From positions 6,758,001 through 6,822,000 of the forward strand of contig CM082583.2 of the NCBI GenBank assembly GCA_040954595.2: a stretch of DNA of 64,000 nt. Reading direction: 5' to 3'. The notes beneath the pieces were generated by a model, which was not told the origin of the DNA, ran no database searches, and saw nothing but the letters and a program-made list of their open reading frames with translations. Origin of the DNA: Balanoglossus misakiensis. Taxonomy: Eukaryota; Hemichordata. Each line of letters begins with the position of its first letter. The stretch's first letter is position 1. Of this stretch, positions 8,956 to 22,600 are shown in pieces. The translations under genes were made by a program, and so were the position numbers.

Positions 8956-10672
8956 GGCCACAAAATTATAATTTGGCATACCTCCTAGTCTCAACTCTCA
9001 AAAATTATGTCTACCACACGCAACCCACAAGCTCACATTCTAATATAAGGGTCCCCTGTGTATTCTTGTGTATTTAAGCTTTCCTTTTTGGATGAAATTA
9101 GAGAGTAGTTTCAGATGTGACTATAGAAAACTCTTTCGGAAATAATGTATGTACAGTTTGTATACTTAACTTGACCAATCCAAGTATTATCAGTACTATG
9201 GGTCTTTTCTAGAAGAGATTCTACAAAAGACATGTGCCACCTATGCAAATTTGACCATCGTTACCATGAACAATTCCAGTGTAGCCACTCACAAATTTTC
9301 AGTGGGTGCCCTTTTACCTTTAATTGAAGAAACATGCCTACTTTGCTGAGGGATTTGTCGACTTTCAAAAATCAAGTTATATTTGACGAAGAATTAGTAA
9401 TTCAATTTCTTAAACCGTTGTATGTTTTATCCCATAGGTCATATTTTCCTTTTGGATAAGTTTAATACACACCACAGTTTGAGAATTGTATGATTTTACT
9501 TCAACATGCTCTTATAGTTTATGAGAATGTTAATTCATGAAACTAGTAAGATTAATTAAAACCCATATCTGTTGACTTGGATATTACTATAGTTTCTGTT
9601 TCTTTATTCAAAATCGGGCCAACATGTTTCCAATCCCCACAACCCATTTTCTTTCGTTTCTTGCCATCACAAGCTTTTAAATTTTATCGACAACAATATA
9701 GGCCTAGGCCTGATTGGGCCTAGCTGTGCTGAGCCAAATTAATTTCGATTTGACGAGTTTTTGGAGGGGGGGGGGCTAGAGAATGTATATTTATTTATAA
9801 CAGTTTTATATGTATACATGCCAACATTTTGTTTAAAAGGGTATTTTTGACGGCCGAATTTTCACCAGTTCCGATCAAGTTTTATATAGGTTGGAGGGGG
9901 TATGAATGCACTGACAAATTCTGACATTTAAGAAACATTTGCAAAAACACTAGAGATCCCTTGCGGTTCGTCATTGCTTTTGGTTATTCAGTTATGATTT
10001 TCTTCTTGAAATTAATCTCATACCACTTGAGTCCGTGGCATATACTTTCATTGACTAGTGCGCCCTGAACTTGTCCATTTTATGCCACGCGTTCCGCTAC
10101 CACGTGTTGAACAACTGGTCGCCAGAGGGCGTAACACCAACTCCCCCAAATTTCCCCCTCATCTAAACGACTTTCTACGTACGGTTCCCTCACAATTGAC
10201 TAATAATATAGTCTAAACATACGCTGCCAGTGTACGACATGTGCTGCCTGAAGTGCTTGCGTGCCGGAAAGGTAATAAACATGTAATTGCGTCAACGTAG
10301 CGTTAGCTGAGTAGATGTAGTACTACAGTAGTAGCAGACGAACTGGAAGCTTATCAGGTTGAGTGGTTATTGGTATAGGCAGCTCGATACATTTCATTGG
10401 TCACTTTGAAGTGCTGGGGGATTTTTACGATATAGTGTCGATGTCGTAGGTAGTTGTCCGGGTCCTACGCGTACAAACCTGCAACATGCAGACGGAGAAG
10501 ATTATGTGGTCGTCGAACGACCAAATTGCAGTGTGCCGAATCTATGATTGATGGATTCTGAAGGACCTGGAAATCAGTGCCCGCCATGGAAAGTTTACAA
10601 CTGGAGGCTTAGCTTAATGAGTCAGAGTGTTACTTGCAAGTACAATGGAAAGGAATCCCTGATCGATGCAAA
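8956..10672. other. Intergenic region and 5' leader of the multi-PDZ gene
   Basis: AT-rich spacer to about 10,000, with a 9-G tract near 9766. From about 10,080 to 10,640 the sequence is richer in CpG and contains a CACGTG E-box near 10,107. This part probably holds the promoter and 5' UTR of the PDZ gene. It includes upstream ATGs, notably 10485 and 10586 (see findings). Confidence 0.4.
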
Positions 10673-13600
10673 ATGCCAATATCCGAAGACAATGCTTGTG
10701 AAATCTTAAGTCTTCTCCGAGAGGAGCAGAAGTCTGTCACAGTAAACAAGAAGAAGACCGGGAGAGCTTCTTGTGAGTTGCGATGTATTAATACCCTGAT
10801 TTCGTATTTGAATGTTGTGGTTTCAAAGAGCAGGGACATTGCAGAGGAAACGCGAACTAAAACACAACGAACAGTATCGACCAAAGACCATTATGGAATA
10901 CTAGTGGTCTCTTTTCGAGGCTGCCCAAAAAGTCTTGAAGGTTTCGGATTGCAGGTGAAGGAAGGCGCCTTTTTTGAGGGAAAACGGAAAGAAACGAATA
11001 CCACCGTCGGACCTTTTGGTGGTGTTTACGTTGGGAGTATCTCGACTGAAAGCCACGTGCACAAAGATGGGAGGTTGAAAGTTAACGACGAAGTTATTGT
11101 AATAAACGGACAAGTTCTTGAGAGATGTACCACAGCACAAGGAAGGTGGGTCGATCTTTTAGGGGGACAGTGTGAGTTGAAGATTCGTTGAGAAATGTAT
11201 TCCTATCAATCAAATTAATCAATATAGTCTAACTCAAATACATGTAGAAAGATAGAGAATGGTGAGTTCTCCATGGTGACAAGTGTTAGTGACCTATAAT
11301 ATTAACAATAATGGTGATATTAATGATGGTAACAATTTTTAAAACTCAATTATTTAATATTAACTTGATTATAATCATATTTGTTTAAAACTAAATGTTA
11401 AAGTACAAATATAGCTGAATAGCAGCAATGGGCAGGTTTCAAAACTTCGGGAACATTGAATTCTATAAGGCAGTGAAGTGCTTTAAATATCCAACAGACT
11501 GCAGCTACTAGCAATTCACATTTATATGATATTTGGGTCAAATGTCATCAAGTTCTTGTGACATGGCCAAGAAATTAAGCATTCCATGCTTAATTTCTGT
11601 TCATAAATCACCCCTCTAGCTCCATTGGTTTGCCTATGGTTAAAATTTGGTTGTTTGCTTTGGTCTCATTATACCAGAATGCCAGAAGAAGATGGCTGGT
11701 TCAAAGGTTATGAAAAAAAAGAAAGAAAAATAATACTTTGAAAATCTTCTCAAAATGGACTTGGCCTATTGACCTTGAAATTTGGCATGTGGCACCCTGG
11801 CCATATGGTCTACCAATTTCTGTAGAGAATTTTGATTGATCATTGTTTATGCAAATGAGGTACATTTTAAAGTTTAAATCCAAGATGGCCACCAGGTCAT
11901 GTGACCCATTGTTAAGGTCATGTGCAAGTCAATTGGTACCGTGCAGGTGTTTGAATGGCAGATAGTGAGTGACTGTGGAAAGGATAGATAGTAACCAGTG
12001 CTAACCATATAATCTGCCAAATCTCCTTGTTGATAAAATCCTACAAAAGTTCCCCTGAACTTAGAGCTCCTCTGAACTTGAAGCATACCAAACAAAATTT
12101 TAAAATGCAAAAACAAAATAAAGGTGCATAGTAACATGCGCATCAATGCAGTCCCCATCCTGTCAACTGTGTTTTATGGTGTGAAACAATTGCAACACTT
12201 GTTTAAGTTCTTTAAAACCAGTGACATTGTATGGGTCAAATTTCCTGGCAAAATTAAAAAAAGAACATATGAAAAATAGTCAAAAACACCAAGGAAAAAA
12301 GTTACATGACTCATAATATTTTTTTTTTCTACTTTACTGGACTGAATTCCTGGAGAGTCATTGTTCTGAGCTCTGACAGTGGCATTCCATTTCAGATTTA
12401 ATAATATTCTTTTGAAAATATTGTTGTCAATTTCATTTTCTGACGCACATCACTCTGCGCCATTGTTGAAGGCTGGTTTAACTCTTTGTATCACCAAGTG
12501 TCAGCTGTGTTAGTAACTCTATCATCAAGAGTGATACGCCCCATGCACGGTTATTCCATCATTGGAATGGCATGAGGTGTTAGATCAGACATAAATCCTT
12601 GCTTTGGAGTCAGGTAGGTCAGAATATAGTATTTATTTCGATACTGTAATTTTCTGTGTTGTCGTGGTCAGCCCATCTCTCACATTCTGTCAGATAATGA
12701 GGTTGGATATTGATGAGAATAATTATAGCACAAATGCTATTGATTTGTGTTTGTTGATGTAAATGAATGGTCTGACAACTAGAGCAAAATTTCATGATAG
12801 GCTGTCGCTGAATGCTGATACATGTTTGAAAGAGCATGTCATCAAAAGTTACTATTATCTATTCAAATCTGTGAAAGACAAGTATCCCATACAGGTGTAT
12901 ATTAATTTATTGTGTAGTATACTCATAATTTTGTTAATGTACCACAACGGTAGTGTGATTTGTGAAGAGACTAGCTCTTGCTTGCTAAAACTAAAAATAG
13001 TGACCAGCTCATGTGCATGGTTTGAAAATCTATAAAAATAGTCTCTTCCTATTTTTGTATCAAAAGTACCCTGTATATTGACATGCCCGAGTCTGTCTGA
13101 CAAATGGGGACTGTGTCATCCGTGATAATTGCTGTGTTGAGTAGAACAAGGAACCGTCAGCCAAAGCCTCCTCCAGACCATGTCAGAATAGCCAGAGTCT
13201 GGCAAATTTCAATATTAAAGTTGATTTGAACAGAGACCGAGTTGAAATCATGAAACATTCAACGTTGGAATGTGACATTAAAGCTGTGTATTTCCGATTT
13301 CACTCTATCTCCAGGAAATGACATGTTGTATGTCGTACAGGTGGATGGTGACTGTGTGTACATGTATGTGTCCTACAATTGTATGGAAATTTATGCATAA
13401 TGCATCATATGCAGCATATGGACGCATATATACCAGCGACCCTGTGTTGTCATTAATATGGAATAATGACAAATTTGCTTTTCAAATAAAAACTGCAGCT
13501 CATTTCGCCATATGTCACCATAAATTTATCAACAAGTGTTTGTATGTTACCTGACAATGACCATTATAAAGCAGTTGAATGCCACAAAACAAAGTCATAA

Positions 13601-16600
13601 AAATAGCCACATAGGCTTGACCTCACTAAGTCAATGACCCCCTCTTGCAGGTCATTGTATTTATATATACAAACATTGTAAATATCAATTCAGAGAGTTT
13701 GTGTATATACAAATTTTTTTCATCATAGAATTTACTATTTGTATATGGACTGAAATATTTAAGGATCCATTATGACAGAATTATAATGTAGTCCCACACT
13801 ATGCCGATATTGACCCATTTTACATACATCTCAAAAATAATTTTTCAAAGTTTCATAAATATATAGGCATTGGAATTTTAACAAGTTGACTATTTAGATA
13901 CCCTGAGTGATATCCTCTTCACACTCTGTTGTCAATATTTATATACAGTTATTTGATGTAAGCAGTATTTGTTTCCACCATAATGGTTATTTGCAGGCCA
14001 GATGTATTCTATTGACCCTGTCATGTTTCATAAATGAACTGAGTATGGCATAAATTGGGCCTGAAGTTTATTTCTGAAAACACTATACCCACCACTACAA
14101 CCACTCTTGCCACCACTGTGTTAATTTTGTAAATCTCCTCTTTGTGTCAGTGTGACTTGTGTCGTTCACTTCATAACTTCTTGAACTTTGACATTGTTTG
14201 GGTGACAGTCCTTTTGTATGTGTAGTAATCTAATCACCAGAATACATGTATGTCTTACAGGTATATTGCACACACTGCAACAGGTAGTGTTTTGTCCAGT
14301 GGTATGGATATTGTACGTGTCCGTGTACAGGTGCGATAGTCTCTCCTATCGTTTCAGTTTCATCGCTTTCAACTATCAACAAAAATTACATATTTCTTCC
14401 CTCTATATTTCATCCCTCAGCTCCCAACTTTCTGGTTAATTGGTCCAGCCTTTTGTTGAAAACAATCGGATGAGACATTTTACCATGATGAACAGGTGGT
14501 CATGGGGGCCTAAGAAGTGAAATCTGAAAATGAAAGGTGCACTGATTTACTTCTGCGGCCTTGTGGTATCCATGGCAACACCAAAGTGCTCGGGAATTTC
14601 AGGTTGCCCCCCAGGAATGTCTAAAGGCCTGTGAGGGGATTTGTATTGTTGAAATTGGAATAATGAGGATGTGTCTTGATTGAGTGATTCTATGCTTTAT
14701 TGAGCTAGCCTGAACTTTAACAGTGTCACCATTATGAAGGTATCGATCCGTGGTGACCACACGTGTTCTGAAAAGGCTGTAATGTCATTGAATTTTCATG
14801 AAGCTGAGTGTGCACAACACCACATTACATTACAGCTACACCACCAGGGTTGCTCCCAATCTCAAGTGGCAATCATTTGAGATTACAGAATGTTAAGATG
14901 GACCTTTCCTTATCAGCCCGTCTATCTAAAATCAAATGGATTAACCTGATAAATATTGCACTAGAAAACAAACGCTTAAATTTCCACCACATAAACAGCC
15001 AATGTCACCACAAAATCAAATTCCTACACCAGACATTGAAAATTGCTTCTCTTTTTTACGTCCATGATGAAACCTAGCTGAGTAAAATACTACAGTACTG
15101 GGACTGCTCATGTTGAGAGAGCATGCATTTCTAAGACCGAAAGTATAAACACGATTTATGTTGCAGTGATTTGGCAGATGTCAGGGTCTTTGAAATCAGT
15201 TGCGTTCAAGTTTAGAATTTACAGTAAAATGAATTTGAGTACTTAAAAAACCATAGCTGTGAGGCGTGTAGTTTAGTATCTAGTCGCATTGTGTCCGCTT
15301 TGTTTTGTTAGTTTTGGTAGCAAAGAGGTAAAAACACGGCTAGATACTAGACCAGGAGGCGTGCTGCTGTGAAAAGAGAATGAATATGAATGTGTTGACT
15401 TTACAACTGTAGTATTGCCAGGGAGTGGCCCATACATGGTGGTGTTTACTCAAATCTTTTTTGCCAAGTGCTTGACATAACAAGGGTGTTTACATGTACA
15501 GATACTGCATTTCAGTCAATCAAGGCAAGACAGGCACATGCAGTAATAGTACTATACAGGCCTTTAATTCCCTGCTGTATCACAGTCCCCCTGTCATCGT
15601 ACAGTTTCTCATTCACAGTACTTTGATGGAGGGACTATGTACCATGGTTTTCCTTGAGCAATTATGGTTGTACATGTACACTGTTCCTTCGCCAGGAATG
15701 CTCCTGTGCCTCAGGTAACAATAAAGTGGCTATAGGAAAGCGCGACACAATAGCAAGTAAAAATTCCAGCCCCATTGTTTGGATTCTGTTGTTTGCAACA
15801 CTTTGCGCTCAAACACCGATACAATGCAACTGGAATCAGGGCTAAGTGACCGACGTGTGCGGTTACTTACTGTGAAATTCATGAAAATCACATGCATTAA
15901 CATAATCTGCAACTGGGCTTGGAGAAGTTGGCATCAAGAGCAGATTTAACTGTGATCAAAGAATTCCAAACCAAATTTATGTAGGATGTATATATCCCCA
16001 ACAAAAGCCATCGAAGAAATCAAAAGTTGCCAAAATTAAACTGCAGATTCTTCGAATATTATGTACTGAGCTCTCTCTATGAGCTACCATCAGTTTCACT
16101 TGTGATGTAATTGGTTGCCAGACATCTTACTGTTTGTTTTGTTGATTTTGCCTGTGTCCAAGTCAATTGATGTTTGCAATGAACATGTATAATGTATTCT
16201 AGTATTAGCACAGTGGTTGGTGTTACCATGCTTCAGAAATGCTTCAGAAATCCATGAAACATAGAAATAATTAAAATAATGACAACATTTTGAATTGTCA
16301 CTGTAGATGACCAGCTTATGGCACAGTGCTAATTCCCTTTTGGTAATATTGTGTTAGCTTTCACACACCTTGACCTCAACTAAAATACCATGTCTTGCAT
16401 GCTTTATAGACACTTAGCAACCAAACATCATAAACCTGCCATGTTTGTCTGCATAAACTCTTGACAAATAACTGTTCAGAATGTACATTGCATCCATAAC
16501 ATGTGTACACTAAATTACTTTGTGGAGTCCTTTGGTTTCAAACTGCAATGATCTAGTTGGCCTTTGACAAGCCCACTTGTAATACCAATACAGCATGTAA

Positions 16601-19600
16601 TATTGGAACCATCATCCCTAAACATCACGTTGTCTCTGTCTCTCTCTGCAAGTTTAGTGTTAGGGCACTCAGTTACGGCTTAACAAAATTCAGTGTTCTA
16701 TAGTTGTGGGATATTGTCTTTTTCTTTCATCACTCAGCATTGACATACAGTAAACTTTTCTTCACCATTCCTTTCATTACTGTTTCTTTTATATACCGAG
16801 GATTTATATAATGATAAAGTCTTTCAAGGAGTGAATAGGAGTCATTGTCGGCAGCAAAACAACCACAACAGAGTTAGAATTTGGTGTTTGGACCTGCATT
16901 CAGTGAAATGCTTCCCTGGGATTAGTTTGATTGGAATTCAGGATTTGGCGTTTGGCAAGTAGCACATCACAACAAGCTCTTACAGAATGTGCTGGGAGTG
17001 TTAATTTGAAAAAGCTGATTTATGAAGACCTTTATAAGGCATGCCCGGACTTGAATGAGATTTACAGTAAATGTATACACACACACTCGAGCTGCAACCG
17101 TTGCAATCATTGACTCTGTCCTAGATTAATCTGTTGTCCACCAATGCCAGGTTTAATTTCTCAAGTTTTACAGAATGAGGATAAAAAATTATTCTTGGCC
17201 GGGGGAAAAAATTGATCACCACTGCACTACTTTTTGTTTAAAAGCAATAAGTGCAGTTTATTGTTTGACTTGTAAACATTGTAAAATGCCCAGTATTTAG
17301 TGATTGTGATTTGTCAACACAGCAAATGTTATTGTTGAAAACCAAATTACAGTTCAGTAGATTTGATGATCTTTACACATACACATGCATGTATGTCCAG
17401 GCGGAAGGACCACCAGTTGTTACTTATCATATTATTGTACATTCTTATTCTGTGCTTCATCTCCAGCTTCTTGTTCTCTACTTCATATTGAAGCAATTGT
17501 GGCTTCTTGTCAACACGTCCTGCAAAAAGCAGTATGTGTTGGATTTTCAAATGTCCACTATGCATGAACAATGCCCAGGTGTTGTTATGGGGAAATGATG
17601 TGGGAATATACTGCACTGGTTTCCATGACACCATTTTGCTGGTTGGACCGTGCAGTACCAGAAGACTGGTACACTCCGCACCCAGATGTGTCAGACTAGT
17701 GGTTGAATATTGAAACTCGCACAGCACATCACAGTAAAACTTGTGTAAGCAGTTAACAGCAATTAACACCAAGCTGTCTGCTGCATTAACATCCTCCTTT
17801 TGTTGGGGTTATTGTTATTCAAATTGTGGCTAGGTCTCTAATTTGGAGCTGGGGCATCAAATGGCAAGCTATTAGAGAGATAAGTCTGTACTCAACTGGA
17901 AAAACACCATCTACATGTACCTGGAATACGTAGAGACATTATAAGGTACTTTGTTTGTAACTTTGTATTGGCAGTAGTCTAATAGTGGCCTTGCTAATTA
18001 ACACTGCATATTTACTGAATAAGTTTTTGATGTACCTGTGATCAAAGGTCATGTTTCAGTGTCATGTGTCTATCAAAGCATGGGGATGATCAAAGGCCCT
18101 GAAATGTATAATACATGTATAACTAGGGGTCCATGCACATTAGCTCCATGAACACTATATTTCTGTACCGTTTAATATAGTCTATTTTTAGCCTAATATA
18201 TATCATTGGCATCACAGCAGGACAATATGATTATCGCTATAAAAGACAATCTCGATTCTGTTGATGACCGGTCACATATCCACTTCTGTGTTGTCAAGTG
18301 TGTTTATATCTGAATGTGTTTCAGCGCATTGTTTGGCCATATAGTGCATATGGTTTGGCAGACTGTGTTTGGGTCACTGCCACTGAGTGTCATTCAAGGT
18401 ATTTAAAATGTAATATTGGGCTCGTTCCAGATAGTGTACAAGTTACATGTTCCTCAGTTTTCAATTTAAATTATGCAGGACCATATAATTTGTAGCGCCC
18501 TCTAGTGTCAGTGTTGGAGTCTGAAAAACCTGGTTCTACAAAAAGGCAACTATTGATGTAAATTCATGCATCCAAACGTTTCATGCCCTGTATATGAAAT
18601 CCCTTCAAAGTTTTGTTTGTATATTGGGCCGATGGCCTGGAATTACTCAATAAAGACCAACAACAACATGAAATCACAGTTTTATACATTCTACAATCTA
18701 ACAGATGACTGTGTAATGTTAAAAAAATTCTCTTTATGAATGAATAAAGGGTAGATGACTAGGAATATCTTGACAACTGACTATTTTACATCAAGCATCT
18801 TCACAATTATCCATCTTTTGATGTTTCCTACAGACAGCTTCTGAAGAATGCGTTATCAAGTGGTGAGATATGTCTAATTGTGCTGAGGAGGATCAAGAGG
18901 CAAGCCCCAGCACCACCCATGAAACCAAAAAGACCCCCTCCACCACCCCCTGTGCAGCACGCACAACGGACACGCCCACAAGAAGAACACCTCCAGTACC
19001 AAGGTAGCTTTAACCATGATCAAGATGATACAGACCACATTCCGCCCAATCGCCTGTCTTCAAGCCAACTCAAAGAATGGGTTCCCATGGAAACCAGTGT
19101 CACTCTGGATCATCACCAGTCGGGATTGGTGGATATTGCTATCAGCTCTGTTGTCAGGAGGAGTGATTCTAATCTCTCCGTGATTCTACCCCGAGCCTCA
19201 CAGTGGGTAAGAATTGTTACTTGCTGTTTAAGGGGAATTTTTTGGATATTTTTGACAAGCGTCTAATCAGTGACAAAGTGTTGTCCCAGAATGCACAAGC
19301 GGAATGAAATAAATGAGGTTAAAGGCATAGTACATACAATTGTATATTTATGGTTAAAAACATTTCAATTCAATTTTGTTCTTTGACTTTAGAATTAGAT
19401 TCTGGACTTACCCTGGTACATGTACGGTACAGTTTCTGTAGCAGTATCTTGTAGCATGGCTGGACATTAGTATGGCAGACTGTGAAAAGTTTGAAATAAT
19501 ATTTGAATTTTGGGTACATTAAAAAAATTGAGAATTCTTGCTTGATGTCCCCAGAAAAGACAAGTCATCAAGATGCACATGGTTAAAGGAAAAGATGGAT

Positions 19601-22600
19601 TGGGAATCCAAATAACCGGTGGAAAGGGATCCAGGAAAGGGGATGTTGGAATATTCATCGCAGGAATTGATCATGGAAAAGCAGCTTACAAGTAAGGATA
19701 CTATTAGCACTATCATTTCATATTGATATGTGTTTAAAAGAATGACAGTAATTTACTACTCATTGTAAGTATAATTATCTCCATTGCACTGAAAAGTAAA
19801 CATAGACATTTTGTCCATTTTAAAATCTTGTAAATTATAACTGTTGGTATGGTGTCTAATTCGATCACTGCTGATAAAATGCTTGTTTTTCACTTTCACT
19901 CTGAAATACTTAGAGTTAGAAACATCACTGTTCAGTATCAGGACATGCACCATTAATAGGGATGGAAGGAAGGTCAATATTTTCTACAAATCCACTCAAT
20001 TACCACCAGATTTTCTCGAATGAGATTCATCAAAAGTCCATGAATACTGTCAGCACACATGTATCTGATGAATTTCAACAGTTCGAAAAATAATCGGCTA
20101 TTTGGAAAAGAAATACATTCACACTGTTCCATTGTTGTCACACCTGACAAATCTGTCGAAAAAGCAACAGTGCATCGGGAAATGACTGAAATGGAACATT
20201 GTTTATTTAATGATTGTAATTACATTTCTCAATTCAATGGAAGCCTCGCAGCGAGTGGAGGGTCATTTCCTGAACGTTTCAAGATGAATAATAAATCTAA
20301 TACTCCATCCTGCTTGAAATGGGGTAATTAAGTTTAGAAATTTATCGTCATTATTTCACCTTATGATGTTCAATTTAAGTGTAATTTGGATCACCAGCAG
20401 GTTTTCCTGTCAAATTGATAGAGTATTTGGAACGGCCACACCGTCAGGATATTCTGGTTGGAGTAGATTTTTGTCTAGAATCTAAATAAATGACACAGAG
20501 AAAATTTAATCCAGAAGATATCTAATGTGCAGATATGAAGACTAATAAATTATTTTAATACAACTATTAAACATGCAATATGGTAGACTTCATTATTCGA
20601 ATTAAGATGGTGGCATTGACTGAAGAAACTAATATATATTTTTTGCTTTCTAGTGAATTCTATTGATCATCCAAATAATTTCAACAATTCAAATTATATT
20701 GATTTTTTTTAGCAAAATTATTATTTTAGTTGATAAGGTCATCCATTGGTACATTTTTCATTCAAAACATTTTGTATGGTATTTCCAAATTCATGCTATG
20801 CTACATAGATTTTTTTCTGTGTGGCCAAAACATGTGACGTCAGAAAATAAGTTTTTATAGGCTATTGAAAGACTATCTCAAAATCAGTCAGACACCATGT
20901 AGCAAAAGGGTCTACATCAGGGAAGGTAAGAGTATTCTTATTTTTATTACAAAAAGGAAAAAAAAATACTGTGAATTCTTTAGCGGTCCCTGTTCATACA
21001 GTACACCATTTTCAACCTACCATGTTGCATTTTAATGTTATTTTTTCTGAAAATTAAACAGAATTTTATCTAAATATTAGGAAAACATGTACATTATGAA
21101 TGGAACCATACGCTACCTTCAGAAATATCAAATATTAAGGTCATTTCACTGCAATATGGTGCAATGTTTCTACGCTGTCGCATATACCTGTGTGTAGAAA
21201 AAATTGCAGACTTCTATCATCTAGGATTTGTGTTTGAGGTTCATATATTCTGGGAAGCTATACTAAAGAGGAAAAATTATGAGAGATAGCATTGTAATCA
21301 TTTAGACTGGGTTGTATAATTTACGTTTAATATGTGAAATTTAATATTTTTTTGTGAAATTGAATCATATCTGAGTTGTAATGTTTTAACAGTAAAAATG
21401 CAAATGTATAGCTAAAGTAATACAATTTCAGGTTATTTTAATACCAGTTTAAGTCTGTTAGCTGTGATAGCTATAGGTGTCCATAGATTAAAATTTTAAT
21501 TAAACAAACATATTTTGTGCAAATACTGGCTGGTAGCTGTGGAAAGACCAACCTTTTCCCCACTTTTTTATGTGTACATGTGCATGAAAATCTTTTGCTG
21601 TACCAGATGGAAAGAGATCAGACACCGGAAAACGGAATTTAAAAATCGTTTGTATTATTCAGGCTCTCTACTGGCTTCCACATGAAGTAATTTTATGTTC
21701 TGAAACTCAAAATTGAACACAATGGGTAGTCATAAAACTGAAAGTACATGTATATATAATTCATTGAAACTACATTTCAGAACATGTTATTTCTTTTTCT
21801 GTATGTCACTTTTGGTTGAAATGCAGATTTGATCTGTAAATGTCGAGTTTGGAGGTGTTTTGATTATAATACTGATGCAACCACCAAACTGTCAGTAAGC
21901 TGTGTTGTTTTAAGTGTTGGTTAAACTTATCTGAAGTAATCATTCAATCCAGGTCTGTTTCCATAAAGAGTGGTCATTGATAGTACAAAACACCAACTCT
22001 TGTCTGTTTTTTTCATTGTCACTTCTCACAACCAATAGATTATCATCTTAATTTCACAAGTACATGTATGTGACTGTATTGTTCATCACTTTTCATGCAC
22101 TCTTCTATGAAAAATGTAGTTTAATATTTATTTAGATTTTTAATTTGCTTGTAATAATAATTTTTTTTCCGGCCGGCTGTTTTTGTGTGTCTGAATTTAA
22201 TGCAAATCAGACAATATGGTTGATCTCTTCAAAACCATCAGTCTGAAAGTCTGGCCATAAATTATAGATTTCATTCGATCAGAAACTAAAGTTTTGCTTT
22301 AATTGTATGATGGATCAAATTTACAAATGAAGTATGTCACACAGACAGGTCTGATTGATATCCTATTAAAAGCTTTTTTGTGATACAAGACCTAGCTCAT
22401 CAAAATGCAAAAGTGTTGTTACAGCCGTGGCATGCCACAAAGATCACTTTAAAAGATGACAAATAGTGTTGCCATAGCAACTATCATTGATGCCGTTTGT
22501 GACAATAGGCTGGTAGTGGTGTCAGAGAGAATTTAATATCGGCCATATGGAAGTATTCAGAAATCTATTTTAGGCCATGTCAGATATTTGTGTTGTTTGC

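Larger units (their letters stand above)
10889..18903 (+). other. PDZ1 (exons 1-2, split by a 7.7-kb intron)
   Basis: Residues about 73-181. Exon 1 ends inside [16 protein letters not shown] (donor AAG|GTGGGT at 11146) and exon 2 starts with [19 protein letters not shown], completing the last helix and strand. The carboxylate loop is GFGL, with an insertion of basic residues in the beta2-beta3 loop ([10 protein letters not shown]), as in PDZD2 PDZ1. Exon 2 continues into a Pro-rich linker with a run of six prolines, a probable SH3 or EVH1 ligand. Confidence 0.75.

Noticed and set aside
15270-15355. Inverted pair TAGTATCTAG / CTAGATACTA
   Set aside because: Only about 10 bp, with no flanking duplication; below what I would call an element.
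17347-17772. Minus-strand ORF of 141 codons in intron 1 of the PDZ gene
   Set aside because: Cys/His-containing but without zinc-finger spacing; likely chance.
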